Positions 12,717 to 26,112 of a stretch of DNA of 64,000 bases are shown here, in pieces. Numbering within the stretch: the stretch's first letter is position 1; each line of letters starts with the position of its first letter. Made by a program: the position numbers and the translations under genes. Source of the DNA: Ananas comosus (Eukaryota > Streptophyta > Magnoliopsida > Poales > Bromeliaceae); NCBI RefSeq assembly GCF_001540865.1, contig NC_033635.1, positions 1,636,916 to 1,700,915 on the forward strand. Reading direction: 5' to 3'. The notes beneath the pieces are model-generated. The model searched no databases, had not been told where the DNA came from, and saw only the letters and a program-made list of their open reading frames with translations.

Positions 12717-13365
12717 GGGAACAAGAGACTTCATTTTAAGTTCATGTTTGCGCACATTTGTATCCTCCTTTTCCTTTGTATAAGAACAAATTACAAATGG
12801 TTGATTATGAAGATGGAACCAGAATTGTACCATGATAATATTGTTCATCAAAGCTGTGTATGACCTGCATAACTGAGTAAGCAAGAAATGGGCACAGAAA
12901 TTTTATTGTCCCATAAAGGATGCAGAGGGAATTCGTAGTATTTGTGTTTACAGAGTCATAATTTATGTTAGAAAAAAAAAAAGAAGCAGCAAGAATCCAA
13001 AATTCTCATTCGAGCAGCAAAATTGATAAGAATACAAACAGGTTTTCCTGACACAAATAATATGTGAATCTCGGCCTGCTGCGTGGTGTACCCCGCATTG
13101 CATGAAATGCATCCGCACGGTCGGTCTCCAAACCTTGTAACTTTCTCGCAATTCCTTTATTTGAATTTGATAGCTGATAGACTCTACCCGTAAAAGCACA
13201 TATCTTCTGCAGTCATTCTACAATTCGGAGGAATCTCGTGCGACAGCCGCTACGATCAAATGACATGTAAAGATAGTAGCTTGAAAAAGCGCAGTATTTC
13301 GTGTCAAACAAGTTGAAATCATATCAACCACCTCGGTTAGCTGGTATTTACGCAGTGGTAATTAA

Positions 13366-16300
13366 CTAGAGAGCCACTCCATTTCCTTGAGATCTCTGCT
13401 GACATAGGCAATCAGGAAGAGGATTCTCATAAAAAGCTTCTTCCGATCGAAACCGTTCCATGCCCTTCGTTCCAGAAAGCGGGCCCTTTCTCTTTCGGGG
13501 CGATCCTTGCCTGTCGAATCAGTATTTTAAAAAAATAACATATTAGACACCAAATTAGAGAGAAAGTGAAATTCCATTTTGTCCCGTATTCGTCCCATAC
13601 CGTCTTCTGTGAATTTCCTGTATCATGTTTGAAAGCTTCTTCCCTTCCTTCAGGGAACCACGCGCGACTTTATCAAACAAGCGTACTAGTGCTTTCCTGC
13701 CAATTGAAATGTGAACTAAGGTTTGAGCAATAATTGTTTCAAAAACTTTTTCAGAACTGATCGATAAAAACAAACACGGTTATTTTCTCCTTTACCGGTC
13801 GGGAGTAATTGTTTTCCTATGACCAAGATAACGGCGGTGACCTTCAACCGCCCTCGCCATGTTGCCTGAATAGGAGGGGATAAATACATCGCTTTCTACT
13901 GATACGATGTAGTCTAAAGCGGCCATTTGTGATGCATGATGAGTGAAGGGTTCGAGCTCCTCTGCCGATGCCAATTTCTCCTGCAAACGATTTCATCTTT
14001 CTTTCATTAGCGGGCTTGCAAAAAACACTAAAAAGAACTTTCAAGTGGAGGTTATATGGAGAATTAGAGGGGGGGGGGAGGAAAAAAGAAGCATCAGAAC
14101 AGATTTACTGTTAGAGCAGAACTGGTAACAGCAACTATTACACTAAATGATATACACCTAATGACTCTAAAGATGCTCATGAAAATACTATTTAGCATGT
14201 ACCTTGCTCATTAAAGTAGGAAACCGGGATGCGAGTTCGGCCATATGAGAGTCTCCACCATATATCTCCCCTGCCGCAATATAAATTGGAGTACTCGACG
14301 GATATCCTAGAGATGAAAGAAAAATCCCAACTTCCTTCGGAGTCAAGGGGCAGTGGCCCTTCGCCCTTTGATCTAGTGAATCGATGTCCTTCACCTTCCA
14401 GTAGGTAGTATCCTCTCTATGGAGTGTAGAGTAACAAAAACTTACAAAACTTTATGAATTCATTTCGAAATAGAAATTAACTTTTACTTCAAGAATTTGG
14501 CTAAAAGCTCACACCTAATCCTTGTTAGTTCATCCACTTCAGCAGGAGATAAGCCATATGTGCACCCGCTGAACGCAAGCATGTCCTTCTCATACCGCAA
14601 ATGCAAAGCGATATAGGGACCGTACGACCTCATTCTTTCTACTAATAACTGCATAAAACAATCACCGTCCAACATTAATAATGATCAATGCAGCAAAGTA
14701 CTGGTGCCATGGCAAAGTGTGAATGAAAGAGGAGCTTAACAATGGTGTCCCTCTTCAGTTGGTAGCACTGTTACATGGAACTTACTACGGGGGCTAAACT
14801 GTTAAATTTGAAACTCTAAGAAAGTAGTAGAAATACAGATAAAATTTCAAGGACTAAATATATAATTAACCAAAGAAAGAATAATGAAGCAGGACCTACT
14901 TTTCCTAGAGCCTCTATTTTGGGGGCAAAATGAAGTGCCCCGTAAAAGGCACGACAACGAAGCTTCTGAATGTCAGGGGGAAGGTTATTGTTAGCAAGTC
15001 GCGAATCAGCTTTAGCAGCTCGAATGACCTGGTAGGAAGAGATTTTGCCACAAGGAAGTACATGTTAGACAACTCGAGTCCTCGAGGAAGGATACAAAAT
15101 GGAGCACAATAGCCATGAGACCTTTTACCTTATACTCATCCCACAACCGATATATCTCATCTTGGTAGTATGCAACACCAGACCAACTCCTAAAATGTAT
15201 TCGTACTTTGGTAGTAGGTGCCAACTCCTTCGGCACCTTTTTAACAATTTTCGCGTCATTCGACAGGGACTGAATAAAATGGTCTTCATCAAAAACATCA
15301 GAGAAATTGCTGCAAATATTAATCTCATCACTACTAGAAGGATTTTATATTATACATAAAACTCGGTATGAATTCATTTTTGTACCTAGAATCTTGCCAA
15401 AATGATCTCTTGTCGAGTTTTGGAATAACAAGTGTTGCATTAATCAGACGGGCAACGGCCACCATGTCAGATATCTGAGATTAAGATGAAAAGAATAGAT
15501 TATAAAGAAAAGGGAGACAAAATATGATTTATATTAAAGGAACTTCAAAAAGCAGGTTAACAGCATTAGCCAATGAGATGCATGACATTAGTAGAAGTTT
15601 GCTTCTTTCTCTTTTGTGATGTTTCAACAATTTTTTCCTCATAAGTAGCTAAACTAATTTCCCACAGTAACCAATGTATAAAACTACTCACCCCAGCGCG
15701 CATCTGGTTTAGCCCGCCATTGGTGTAAACTACCAAGTAACCTCTCGACTCTGAAGGAGCTGGAGAATAGCATACATGAAGAAAGAAGAACAAAATTGTC
15801 ACAAGGCACTATGGTAGAAGTTAGAAAAGAGATGCGAAGCATTGATGAGCGTGAATTCCTCTTACGCAAATAATTTGAAGTTGGAGCCACACAGGGCGCG
15901 AAATCCCGGTTCGACGGAGACTTCCAGAGCTTCGACAACTCCAAAACCGTGGCCTCGCTATTCAACTGTCAATTCTAGGAGAGTGAAAAAATGACATGAA
16001 GAAAAGTATAATGACTGTTCGGTATCTGTCAACATCGCAATTCCACAAAAATATAAGGATTTATCCAAAAGGCTCAAGTAGACTACACTGCACTGAACTT
16101 TACACGCGCTTTCACACACTACATGTGCAACACCAGCTATCATTTTTACAATCGTAAGAAGTTAAAACACTCCCAAATTACGGTGTACCAAAGCACAGTA
16201 ACAAGTGAAAAAAGTTGGAACTTTGTACAGTAAGAAACTACATTTAAGGTAGCAAGATGTGTAATTGGCATTGAAGAGCTTTGAGGGATCGAATGTTGGA

Positions 16301-16879
16301 CCACCTTTTTGGCGGAAGAGGACAGTTTGGAGAGTTGGGGCGGCGCGAACTCCTGCGTCCACCGCAGCTCGCCGCTCCACCGCCACCGCCCCCGGCGCCC
16401 GATCCCGTTTTGTTGCTACATTGAAAAGAACCAATTTTTAATATCTTCGCTGCACAATCTACAAATTCTTCAAAAAATGTGAGCTAGATAAAAATGTCTC
16501 CTTTAAATAAAAAATGCCTCCTTTAAATAGAAAAAAAATGATACTAAGAAACGATTTAAGGGACGAATATGGCGATGAAGGGGAGTTGTCCCTTGAGGAG
16601 CTTGAGATCAAATTTACACCAACAAGCTAAATAAAAAATGTCTCCTTTTAAGTCAAAAAATGCCTCCTTTGAATAAAAAATGTTGCTAAGAGACGAGTAT
16701 GGGGATGGGGGGGGGAGTTGTACCTCGCGGAGCTTGAGAGCGCCGGAGATGGAGGGAACGCCGGAGGAGGGGAACACGTGTACGGCGAGGAGCGCCCCAA
16801 GGGCTATGGCGCCCGTGGCGCACGTTAGCATCCACCGCAGGAGGGATACGCCTCTCGCCCTTAACCTGCGCCTCTGCAT
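13366..16879 (-). CDS. O-fucosyltransferase family protein (GT106/DUF246), Golgi type II
   Basis: A predicted Golgi glycosyltransferase of the plant O-FucT/DUF246 group. Relatives act in pectin, mannan or protein glycosylation, but the acceptor here is unknown. Twelve exons, read 5' to 3': 16879-16724, 16415-16305, 15965-15866, 15759-15692, 15474-15386, 15309-15129, 15028-14900, 14648-14515, 14416-14203, 13980-13796, 13696-13601, 13510-13366. All have GT-AG borders and phases close to 535 residues, normal for the family. The N terminus has basic residues and one membrane anchor at about 15-36 (type II). Family motifs in order: [81 protein letters not shown], then [19 protein letters not shown] near the C terminus. 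In the last two exons the continuation of the exon-11 frame past its donor (13600 downward) is intron, not coding. The transcript leader is a CT/GA and GAA repeat (16885-16957). Confidence 0.9.
16484..16745. repeat. Diverged tandem duplication spanning the exon 1/intron 1 border of the O-FucT gene
   Basis: The segment at about 16484-16613 resembles 16623-16745, sharing ATGTCTCCTTT, ATGCCTCC, GACGA.TATGG, GGGGAGTTGT and GAGCTTGAGA in the same order. The second unit includes the functional exon-1 end and its GT donor (16723-16722). In the intronic unit the donor GTAC has become GGAC and is inactive. Confidence 0.75.
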
Positions 16880-16888
16880 CTCCCAATA

Positions 16889-16933
<45 letters not shown>

Positions 16934-19900
16934 TCTTCTTCTTCTTCTTCTTCTTCTTTTCCTCTCTCTCGTGCTTTACTTTTGTTTAAAAACTTTTTAT
17001 TCGTGTAGAGTGAATGAGAAGAGGAACGTTTCGTTCACTTTTAAGTTTTCGCACTGGAAAGATAAAGAGGAGGTGGGGGGACGAGCGGTGAGAGTAAATG
17101 ACAAATTAATAAATAAGATGTATATAATATCTAAACTTTTATGTCCACGAGTTATAACTTTTAAAAATTCATACTCGGTGGTTGTTCAAATAATTTTAAA
17201 AAACAATAAAAACATTTAAAAAATTAAACAAATTTTAAAAATTTAGCGTATAAAATATATGCATACAACATGTGCAGGTAATAATTCCTCCAGATTAAAA
17301 ACTGTGACACAGGATCATCATTTCTGAAGCCAACACCCTGTTTCTCACTTTATCATCATCCCTGTTCTTCCCAATACACTCCTCCCTGCTCCGTGCTAAC
17401 ACTTCATCAGAGCATTTTGGTTTCTTCTTTCTATTTTTTAATTCTCAAAATATAATCCTTTCCCAAAAAAAGAAAGAAAGAATTTAATTTATCGCAAAAG
17501 ATTAGTTTTATTTTATTTTGTCATTCTGTCGTGCTTCATACAAAAAAAAAATTTTACTTTGTATAAATCTTAAAACACGTTCGGATAAATTCAACAATAA
17601 TAGGTCTCAAATTGGCGCACCCAAATTTTTTTTGTTTGCTACTTAATATGGTCCCGTATCATATGAGGAGATAAGTTAATGATCTATCCCCTTACTTGTA
17701 ATGTAGCTAACACCTAGGCTGTAATTGATAAAGAGAGGTGCGTGTATGTATCCATATTTTATTGGACCATGCAGAATACAAGGGTGTAGGTACTCGGTGT
17801 GGGTTAATATAATTCGATTGATTTGGAGTTTAATTAGTTTTATTTATTATTTTTATCTCCCTCTAGGGGCTAGAAACTATGATCTACCTGCTTCTCGTAT
17901 AAAATTTTCATATGAAAAAGTTAAAAATTAATGTATATGATTATGATTATTATAAAATTAAAGTATAATCTATAGCTATACATTATTCTCTCTAAATTTG
18001 TCACGTAACAATGTTCCTTTTTTGTTGGGTGTGGGCTTCATTCCAAACAGATTCAAATTCTTCGTATATTTTTTTCTTTCTTTTATTTGAACGAATCAGA
18101 TTTTTCTCTTTTTTTACTTGAACTGAAATCAATCACTGTTGAGTGTGAGTTTTTTTGAACCAACTCAGATTCTCAACATATTTTTCTATTTATTTACTTG
18201 AACTAAATTGATTTTTTTTTTTTCGCTTGAACCGATTCAAGTCACATTTTTGTATTGGGCTGAACTGTTCCTCTTCTGCTTCCTTCGATTGTTACCTTCC
18301 TTCATCAACAAAATAAATTTTATTTTTTATCGTTGCTTTTTCTATCATTATTTTTTATTTATTTTAATTATCTATTCGTCGTATCGTACAGATTATTACA
18401 CTAGTACAGCACGATTAATTTATAACTTGAGAAATATATATGCGGTTCAATTCCATTTTAATTTGTTCGCTAAGATGATCGGATTTCTAATCTCTTAATT
18501 AGGATTGTAGTTCGAAATAATAATTAATAACCATTAAATAAACTTAAATAGTTGATATTATTGTGGAGGGTACAGAGAATCTTATGTGTGGGTCAAGATG
18601 TTCAAACTACAGCTGTAAATGTGAGTAACCACATTCCTCAAAGTAGACCTAATTGCACGAAACAATTGTACTTTGTTTAAAGCCTCTGACATTTATTTTT
18701 TGTTTTTGTTTGAGCATTTGTCTCATCTCACATTTGTTTTTTTTTTTATATATACTCAATACTTTAGATATCTTTTTTTACAGTTTTAAAAATACAGTTT
18801 TTGTATGAACAAAACAGAATATTTTTATTGTAAATAAAAAGGGTGTCGTGCTTCTGTACAAAAAAGTAAAAAAAAAAAAAAAAGCAAATTGGTGAAATAA
18901 AGTAGTTTTGTGTTCCTATAAATAGTGTATAAATGCCGTATTTCGAAATAGAGTAACGCAGTATTAGGATTTAACGAAGTAAAAATAATAAAAATTAAAA
19001 AATAAATACTATCTAAAAATTGTAACAATTTAAGTGTAAAAACGAACTTAGCGGTCCACGAGCAGCCCAAAACGGCCCAAAAAGAGATTGTGGGCTCCGA
19101 GCCCTCCGACCCGGCCCGGTTAAGGATCATTTTGTGTTCCCGGCGAGCCCAGTTATGCGCCGTGCTGGGCCTTGAACCTAAGGAAATTGAGAAATTTTTC
19201 TTCAAATAAGCTTATATGCACCCGAATTTTTTTTTTTTTTTTTTTTTTGAGATAGATAGCACGCTACGCGCTTTGTTTATTTTATTTAGAAATAAACTTA
19301 GATGAAAATGTGAATCAACTAGGATTCGAACTTGGGTCTCGTGTATCAACCACCAAACCCTTTGCCACTTGCTCTATAGATGGTCGGTTATGCACCCCAA
19401 TTTGGAATTGAGACTGAAGAGGATTAAAATAGATTTCATTCATGTTGTTTGCGAAAAGCAGAAGCCCTTTTCTTTTCTTTTGCGGAATGGGAAAATCTAA
19501 AACCTTTGTGCGTTAATGATAATGAGATTTGCAGCATAGTTGAATTAATCTTCTAAATTTTTAAGAGAAGTTTAACCAGAAGCTTCTCTGAAGTCTGAAC
19601 AGCTATTCAATACAGCACTTCAGCAGAAGCTCTGGCGTGGTCCAAACAAGCCCATGATTATCCGGTGGATCGACTTTCCACATCACAACTTTGGTCAAAA
19701 GTCTCATCAATCTAACATCCCTAACAGTTGCTTTAATTTTTAAATTGTCATTAATTCTTTTGAACATGCCTATAACGCACTCTTGTTAAATTATTGTAAT
19801 AATAATAGGGCAAAGTGTTGGCACGCACGATCATCCATCAAATGTGGTGGTCAAATTCGTTTAAGAAGCAACATCGTGGGATGATTAATTAATCTTGTAG

Positions 19901-20872
19901 ATTTATGTTTATTTGAGTTAATATTGTCTTTAATTATACTTCTATCAGATATTTTGAATATGGAGGTTAATTACTTAATTAATAATATCATGTGCCATTT
20001 TCCATTGAGTTGATGCTTGGAATATCAATAGTAAATCATTAGGAAACTTATAAAATGTGCATTAAATTAATCTTCTGGAGACAATTATGTATGTGGCGTA
20101 TATACGCATACAAAGCTATTATAATATAATTAAGGAAATTTCCACTAACAAAATTAAGTTAGATTTCTAATGGCCACAAGTTTGTTAGACGAGGTGATAG
20201 GCAAATGATTCTCTTTACCCTTCATATTCAATTACACATACAATTACTTAGATTCGATCTCAATACAATTACAAAGCAATTACATCTCTTCATGCTCTAC
20301 ATAGAAAATCTCAGCAACCACAAGAACTCTTTTTAGCTAGGTAAAAATGTGTAAAAAATCCCCTCAACTATAGATCTTTCCGAAACTATGGGGGTTGAGA
20401 CTTTATCAACTTTCCATTCTTAATCATAATTCAAATTGCTTCCACCAATTTTATTGAAGATTTTGTTCAATATTTTTGACAGAAACTTTGATAAATTAAC
20501 TGTTTTGAATGTATTTTTACCTCATGGAATTGTAGATATATATTATAAAAAGCGGGTGAACAGTTGATAACTAATAGAGTCATTACAGTTAACAAATTTT
20601 CGACTGAATTTAGGAAATTAAAAACTCTAATCAAAACCATGGAAAGTTGATAAAATTTCAATCGAAAGTAACCAAAAAAAAAGAAAAAAAAAGGGCCTAT
20701 TAATTTTAAGGTTGCCTACAATTGAGAGGTCTCCATACATGCAACAATTCCTATATATCTATCCTAAATTAACCACTATATATATATATGTATATACATG
20801 ATACTTTTGTTCTCATTACTTCCCATATGTATACAAATGGAAACAAATTACTGCATGAAGAATTCAATAAGT
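16880..20872. other. Intergenic region between the O-FucT gene and the OCTOPUS-like gene
   Basis: AT-rich spacer with no exon recognised. It holds a CT/CTT microsatellite (16892-16957, leader of the O-FucT gene), poly(T) tracts and one SINE copy (19215-19402). The open frames inside are low-complexity or antisense and show no domain. Confidence 0.5.
19215..19402 (-). mobile_element. tRNA-derived SINE, copy 2, with target-site duplication
   Basis: Full-length copy on the minus strand. Read 5' to 3' it has an A box (TGGCAAAGGGTTT), a B box (AGTTCGAATCC) about 30 bases later, the GTTTATTTCTAAAT... stem region, the tail GCGTGCTATCTATCTC and a poly(A) tail (T run 19227-19248). It is flanked by a 14-base target-site duplication with one mismatch: 19215-19228 and 19389-19402 (TATGCACCCGAATT versus TATGCACCCCAATT). 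Confidence 0.85.
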
Positions 20873-21400
20873 TTAAAACCATACCCACTTTGAAGAAGGC
20901 TTCTCCTTCATGGTCTTGGAATGAAACAACTGATCACCATCCACCTGCTTCCTCCTCCTCTCTGATCCAACAATAAGCTTAGACAGAAACCTCCCCACCT
21001 TCTTCTTGTTCTTGCTCTTCTTGTCCTTGTTCTTATTCTTATTACTCTTTTTATCCCTGTCCATGTTCTCCTCCATCATCTTCTTCCCCTCCTTCTCCTC
21101 CTCCTCCTTTATGACAAAAGCCAATGACCTGCTCTTCCTTAGCCCTTCAGAGAGCCTTGCTGTTGCTGTTGTTGCTGTCTCCTTGGGGTCTTTGAGAAGA
21201 GAAGAGGTGGTGGGGGAGGGGAGCTCAGAGTTGGATGAGTAGGGAGAAGAGGTGGTGGAGGAGGTGTTCATGGTGGTTGTAGAAGAAGAAGAAGCTGAGA
21301 TGTGAGAGAGCCTCTCTCTTAAGCAATATGGGCAAACTCCTTTGCATAGCCTGTGTTCTGGGTGTCTCTTGCACCTCCCTTCATCCTCTGATCTCCTCAT
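20873..21400 (-). CDS. Small OCTOPUS/DUF740-like cysteine-motif protein
   Basis: Single-exon gene for 175 residues. The N terminus, CKRHPEHRLCKGVCPYCLRERL (about residues 10-31), resembles the opening cysteine/histidine block of the plant OCTOPUS/DUF740 family and related short proteins. The rest is serine/threonine-rich, followed by KSRSLAFVIKEEE, a long lysine/asparagine/aspartate tract, and a basic segment VGRFLSKLIVGSERRRK near the C terminus. The full-length OCTOPUS proteins, which are polar plasma-membrane regulators of phloem differentiation, are about three times longer, so this is a short relative at best and its function is unknown. The ATG at 21400 follows a CT/GA-rich leader. A TATATATA box sits about 50 bases upstream (21445-21452 on the minus strand), which supports this start. 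Confidence 0.8.
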   Translation of the reverse strand: MRRSEDEGRCKRHPEHRLCKGVCPYCLRERLSHISASSSSTTTMNTSSTTSSPYSSNSELPSPTTSSLLKDPKETATTATARLSEGLRKSRSLAFVIKEEEEKEGKKMMEENMDRDKKSNKNKNKDKKSKNKKKVGRFLSKLIVGSERRRKQVDGDQLFHSKTMKEKPSSKWVWF

Positions 21401-21444
21401 CTTTCTCTCTCTCTCTTTTTCTCTCCTCTCACTTAGAAGGGTGG

Positions 21445-21452
21445 TATATATA
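21445..21452 (-). promoter_or_regulatory. TATA box of the OCTOPUS-like gene
   Basis: TATATATA on the minus strand about 45-52 bases upstream of the ATG at 21400. The spacing implies a very short leader, made of the CT/GA-rich sequence 21401-21425. A long GA repeat (21517-21545, plus strand) lies further upstream. Confidence 0.45.
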
Positions 21453-21515
21453 CAATGAAGTTTGTTTCTTCTTGTGATCTATTTTTTGCATGGGGTATAT
21501 ATGATTACATAAGAT

Positions 21516-21549
<34 letters not shown>

Positions 21550-23074
21550 GTGAGGTGGTGAGGAGGAGCAGGTGAGGTTTCTAGGATTCTTCTTAATTAA
21601 TTTCTTCTGGGTTGTGAGAGGAGATGTTTCCACATCTCATTGGGGAGGAGTATTTGGTGGCCATGCTTTGTTTATTTGATGAGTTGGCTAGGTTTTGGTA
21701 GACCACCTAAAATGTCTAGTAGTTTGGCTCGGGCCAACTTGTCAGGTTTGTTCCCAGGAATAGGTCATGAGCTGTTTGATGAAATTTTTTTTAAAAAAAA
21801 TATTAGTAGACAAACAATATGATACACATTTTTTAAAATTTCTTTATCATACATGAGTTAGTGGAGATTCAAATTTTGAGCCTTAATTTTACATTTCTAC
21901 TTTTCAGCTATTATAGCTATAAACCTATTTTATTATCAAAATAGTTTACTATAAATAATTATAGATTAACAAATCATACCTAGCACAATTGGTTACATAT
22001 TTAATAATTGATACTCGAGGTCCTAGTTTTCAAATTTAGTCGCTCTCTGTGAGTTGTGCACACCAGGATTAATGATTTTGCTTGCAATTATTTAGTACTT
22101 TGCATGGGCCCGAACTCATCCTATTGAATTGTTAGCTTACTTTGTCGGTGGAATTTTCGTCCGTAACAGTTTATAGCAATTAAATTTTCTAATTAAGTTT
22201 CGAAGATCTATAAATTTAGCAGTAAAAGTTTTTTATATGATCTTATAATTAAACCTAAAAGCAGGGTACTGTGCACGTAGATGACTGAATAACTCACCTT
22301 TTGTCTTTTTTTAATGGGAATAACTCTCCTTTAATTTGCACGTAGTCAAAAGTTTATAAGGAACGAAGAGTATCATATTATTAATAAAATAATATGGTAC
22401 TCCCTTAGTTCATGCATGTGGCATCAAACAAATATTAAAAAAGGCCTAGATGATTTAACAAATGAATGATAGGGAAAGCAACGGAATCAACGTAAAATCA
22501 ACATTACACTCGAATCTATATACAGTACTATACATATATTAGTACAAGGACACGAAGGAATAGCTAATAATAGAGTTTGGGGGAACTCCATTACAAAGAA
22601 GGAATAATGTGCCAAGACCTAAAAGGAAGACTCAAGAAAAGGGATTTGTAATTTCTACAGAAATACTATTTAAATAATTCTACATAAAGAAACACTAATA
22701 AATTTTATTATATTATTATATAATTTTTAGTTTATATAAGTTGCGACAATAGGTAAAATTTTATATTGCGGATTTAATTTTAAGAGATTGGAAACTCATT
22801 TTAATTTTCACCTATAGTATATTTAGGTAATATAGTGGCCGAAAACACTACTTTTATATTTTAGAAGATCGAAAAAAAAAGTCGGAAGCAATAACGTCGA
22901 CTTTTTGGCCTTGGATCGATCTTTTTAACTATTTGTAACATTTGGATTAATATTATTACTTTGTGGGGATCACACAATTTTAGTGGATCACTCAACTTTA
23001 GGAGAAATCATTATCATCCCAATCGAATAATTTTTAATTTAAATGCCAAAAAATCAAAAATATGAGCTTTCAAA

Positions 23075-23258
23075 AATATGATAGTTCTTTTTTTTTTAAA
23101 GAGAGATAGGTAGCATACTACCCGTTTCGTTTATTTCATTTAAAAATAAACTTAGCTAGAAATGTGAATCAACAACTAGGATTCGAACTTGGTACCTCGG
23201 ATACCAACCACCAAATCTTTTGCAACTTACCCTAGGGACGGCGAGTAATATAATAGTT
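23075..23258 (-). mobile_element. tRNA-derived SINE, copy 3, with target-site duplication
   Basis: Same family on the minus strand. T run at 23088-23097 (poly(A) tail), conserved tail, stem region, B box (AGTTCGAATCC) and A-box region up to about 23245. Flanked by AATATGATAGTT (23075-23086) and AATATAATAGTT (23247-23258), a 12-base target-site duplication with one mismatch. Confidence 0.8.
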
Positions 23259-23286
23259 GGTTCTACACAACTATTCCTCTAGCTAC

Positions 23287-23627
23287 TGTTTGGTTCGGGG
23301 TTAAGAAAAAACTAGTTATTCCAGAAATAGGGTTAAGTTCAGGATTAAGGTGGGGTTAGAGTATTTTTGTATTTGGTTGGGAGTTGGAGTTAGTTCAGGA
23401 TAGTGAAAAATAGTGTTTGGTTCGAGTAGGTGGGATAAGAAGAATAGTAAGTTATTATGAGTAAAAATAGTGTTTGGTTGGAGTTTGGCGGATTAGATAG
23501 GGTTAGCTAATTCGGGATAGCCTATTTGAGATGGAGTTAGCTAACCCCATCCATTTTTGAAAGTGTTTGAAAATAATACGAAAGTTTAGAGATTATTCCA
23601 CCCCTTAATCCCCCACCAAACAAAGGC
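23287..23627. mobile_element. Short inverted-repeat MITE (TGTTTGGTTCGG ends)
   Basis: The left end TGTTTGGTTCGGGGTTAA pairs imperfectly with the right end TTAATCCCCCACCAAACA. The interior repeats TGTTTGGTT-like motifs several times and has no coding capacity. It looks like a non-autonomous DNA transposon. Superfamily uncertain. Confidence 0.55.
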
Positions 23628-25437
23628 AGTGTATTAAAAACTTTAGTAGTCTTAAGAGCCGTGATTGGCTATTCAACTGCTTTCCTAATAGCGGTAGCGG
23701 TAGGCCCCACTGGATCGTTCGCTTGTCACCGTCCAATAAGAATGGAGCTCAGTTTCAGGTCCACGGTCCACGAGCCGATCGAAGCTGCGCGTGCGCCGAC
23801 AGGGGAGATCGGGCGTGGAAAAGATCGGCTGAGTTACGTGCGGAGTACGGCGCGTGGAGGGGAAGCAACGGCGAGGAAGTTCGCGCCGGTCCACGTGTGG
23901 GTCTACGTCAGCTTTTATTTTATTTTTCTTTTTTTTTTTGTCCCCACTCCGCCGCACGTGTTTTGCCCGTCACTCTCAACTCCTACAATATATCATGTCG
24001 CCCACTGATCAGTCGTTTATCGACTAATATATAATTTAATTAGAAAATAAAAATCAAATTTGATACATGCAATTCGAAAAATTTAAAATACTCTAAATAA
24101 GTAACTAACTATAAGAAAGAGTGATTAATATATACCTAATATGATAATATTTATCATAATTAATGACGTGATAATTATACAACTATACCAGAACATCACT
24201 AAAATATTAAAATTTAGTTAATTTAATTATTATACAATATGGAAAATTAAGTAGCTTCTTTCACACGTGAATATGGACACAAGGACACGATGTGTGGTGT
24301 AGTACAAATTAAGAGAAAACAATCGAGTGTTCAATCCATGGCTTCTTCCTCCGCGTTTCTGTTGGAAACACCCGCACGGCTCTGTCTCTGGAGTGCGACC
24401 GAGTCAAGCATATAAACTTTCAAAGGCGAAATTGAAACCAACCTGCGTAAAAAAGTACATCTCGTACACCGTTTCTTAAAAACACTCTAATAGAGGTTTC
24501 AAAATTAAAATATAATTCACTTGAGCATATTTTACAATAATCGATCAAAAGGCCTTTGCATCAAAGATTATAATATCTAAATATTATTTTCTTCTACATA
24601 TATAACAATATTTATTTTTATATATTATTAATTTATTAAATAATAGTAATAAATATAATACTTTTATAATTATATCTGTTGAATTAAATTATACTTTTCA
24701 GACATAAATCTCCGATGCGGTGTATGAAATAATAATTGCTCCAATTTCTAGATGCTGGGCACGGGGATTGCATGCGGTACATTTTGATGGGGCCCTGGGC
24801 CATTGTCCCAGTGCCCATTTGGGCGACATATCGTCGTAGGTAGAAATAAGCTTTATAGTCCTTTGCCTCGTATGAAGCTCTCATTTTCGGTAGGGATATT
24901 TACTATATAGCAGCTACATCATAATATATTTATTCAGCTAAATATATTTCTTCTTTCGAGAGAAATGTATAATAAAAATATTCTATAAAAAACTATGATG
25001 GATGAGTGAATCTAGGAGAGCAGCTTGATTGGTTGAAAATATCACATCATCCTATGTGACTGCTATTTTTTAGATTTTTTTTTCTTATTTTCCCCGCCAA
25101 CTATCGCACTTGTTTTGCCCAATGGGCCAAGCTCTGTAAAGAAGTAGTAGGCCTAGTGGGCCTAGTTGAACTCCCTGGGCCTCAGCGCATCATGTTTTCT
25201 ACCATGAATAAATACAAATTTGGACTTGTCTTTCACCGGCCCAAGTTTTGAGTTAATGGATCGAGCCCGAGCCCGTTTCGCCCCTGCAAAGAAGCCTGCC
25301 CAAGATACGTAATGTACATGCACAAGTACGGATTCCCAACCTCTGACTTGAAAGTTCCCTCTAGGCGGCAACCAACTGCAAGAGACAGTGATAGTTAGAT
25401 AAATATATTAATAGTTATTTCTTGTTATTCAATAGAC

Positions 25438-25668
25438 CAATTTGGAATTCTATTAATAGCACCAAGCTATTGGTGCTGTTAGTTTTTTAGCTCTTGAATT
25501 GAAAAATGTGTGGTTAAGATAATGTGGGCCCTCTAGGATTGAGTGAGTGGTTGGTTGAATAGTATAATCTAATAGATAAAAATAATCAAGTGTAAAATCT
25601 AACGATGGAAAACTTGATAGCACCAAATCTTTGATACTATCGATAGTATCTCAGCCGGATTCTCTCTC
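25438..25668. mobile_element. Family B inverted-repeat MITE, copy 1
   Basis: About 230 bases with the family features: arms around TATTAATAGCACCAAG...GGTGCT at the left and the inverse AGCACCAAA...GATACTATCGATAGTAT at the right, and an interior with AATGTGGGCCCTCTAGG and GGTTGGTTGAATAGTATAAT. Other copies are at 32078, 33497 and 36036. Non-coding. Confidence 0.65.
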
Positions 25669-25920
25669 TATCTCTTTCTATATATAGAGAGATTCTATAT
25701 ATAGAGAGAGAGAGAGAGTCCTGAGTAGATATCTTAGATATCTTAAAAGTGTCTTATTATTCCCTTCCATGTGCCATGAATGTGTAGAATACAAGAAACG
25801 ACTATAATTAAGTTTAATAAAAAAAAGAAGGAAAATGTAGAGGAAATTGCTCAAATGGATGTGCTTCCTTTTTTATTATGATAGAAAATATATGCAGTGC
25901 TATACTGAAAATTATGGTAT

Positions 25921-26078
25921 GAAAAGAAATTGACCCACCGACTGTTCCTAGAGCAAATGGTAAAAGGCTTGATGGTTGATACCCGAAGTCTCAGGTTCGA
26001 ATTCTAGTTGATTCACATTTCTAGCTAAGTTTATTTCTAACGAAATAAACGAAGCGGGTAGCGTGCTACCTATCTCTT

Positions 26079-26112
<34 letters not shown>

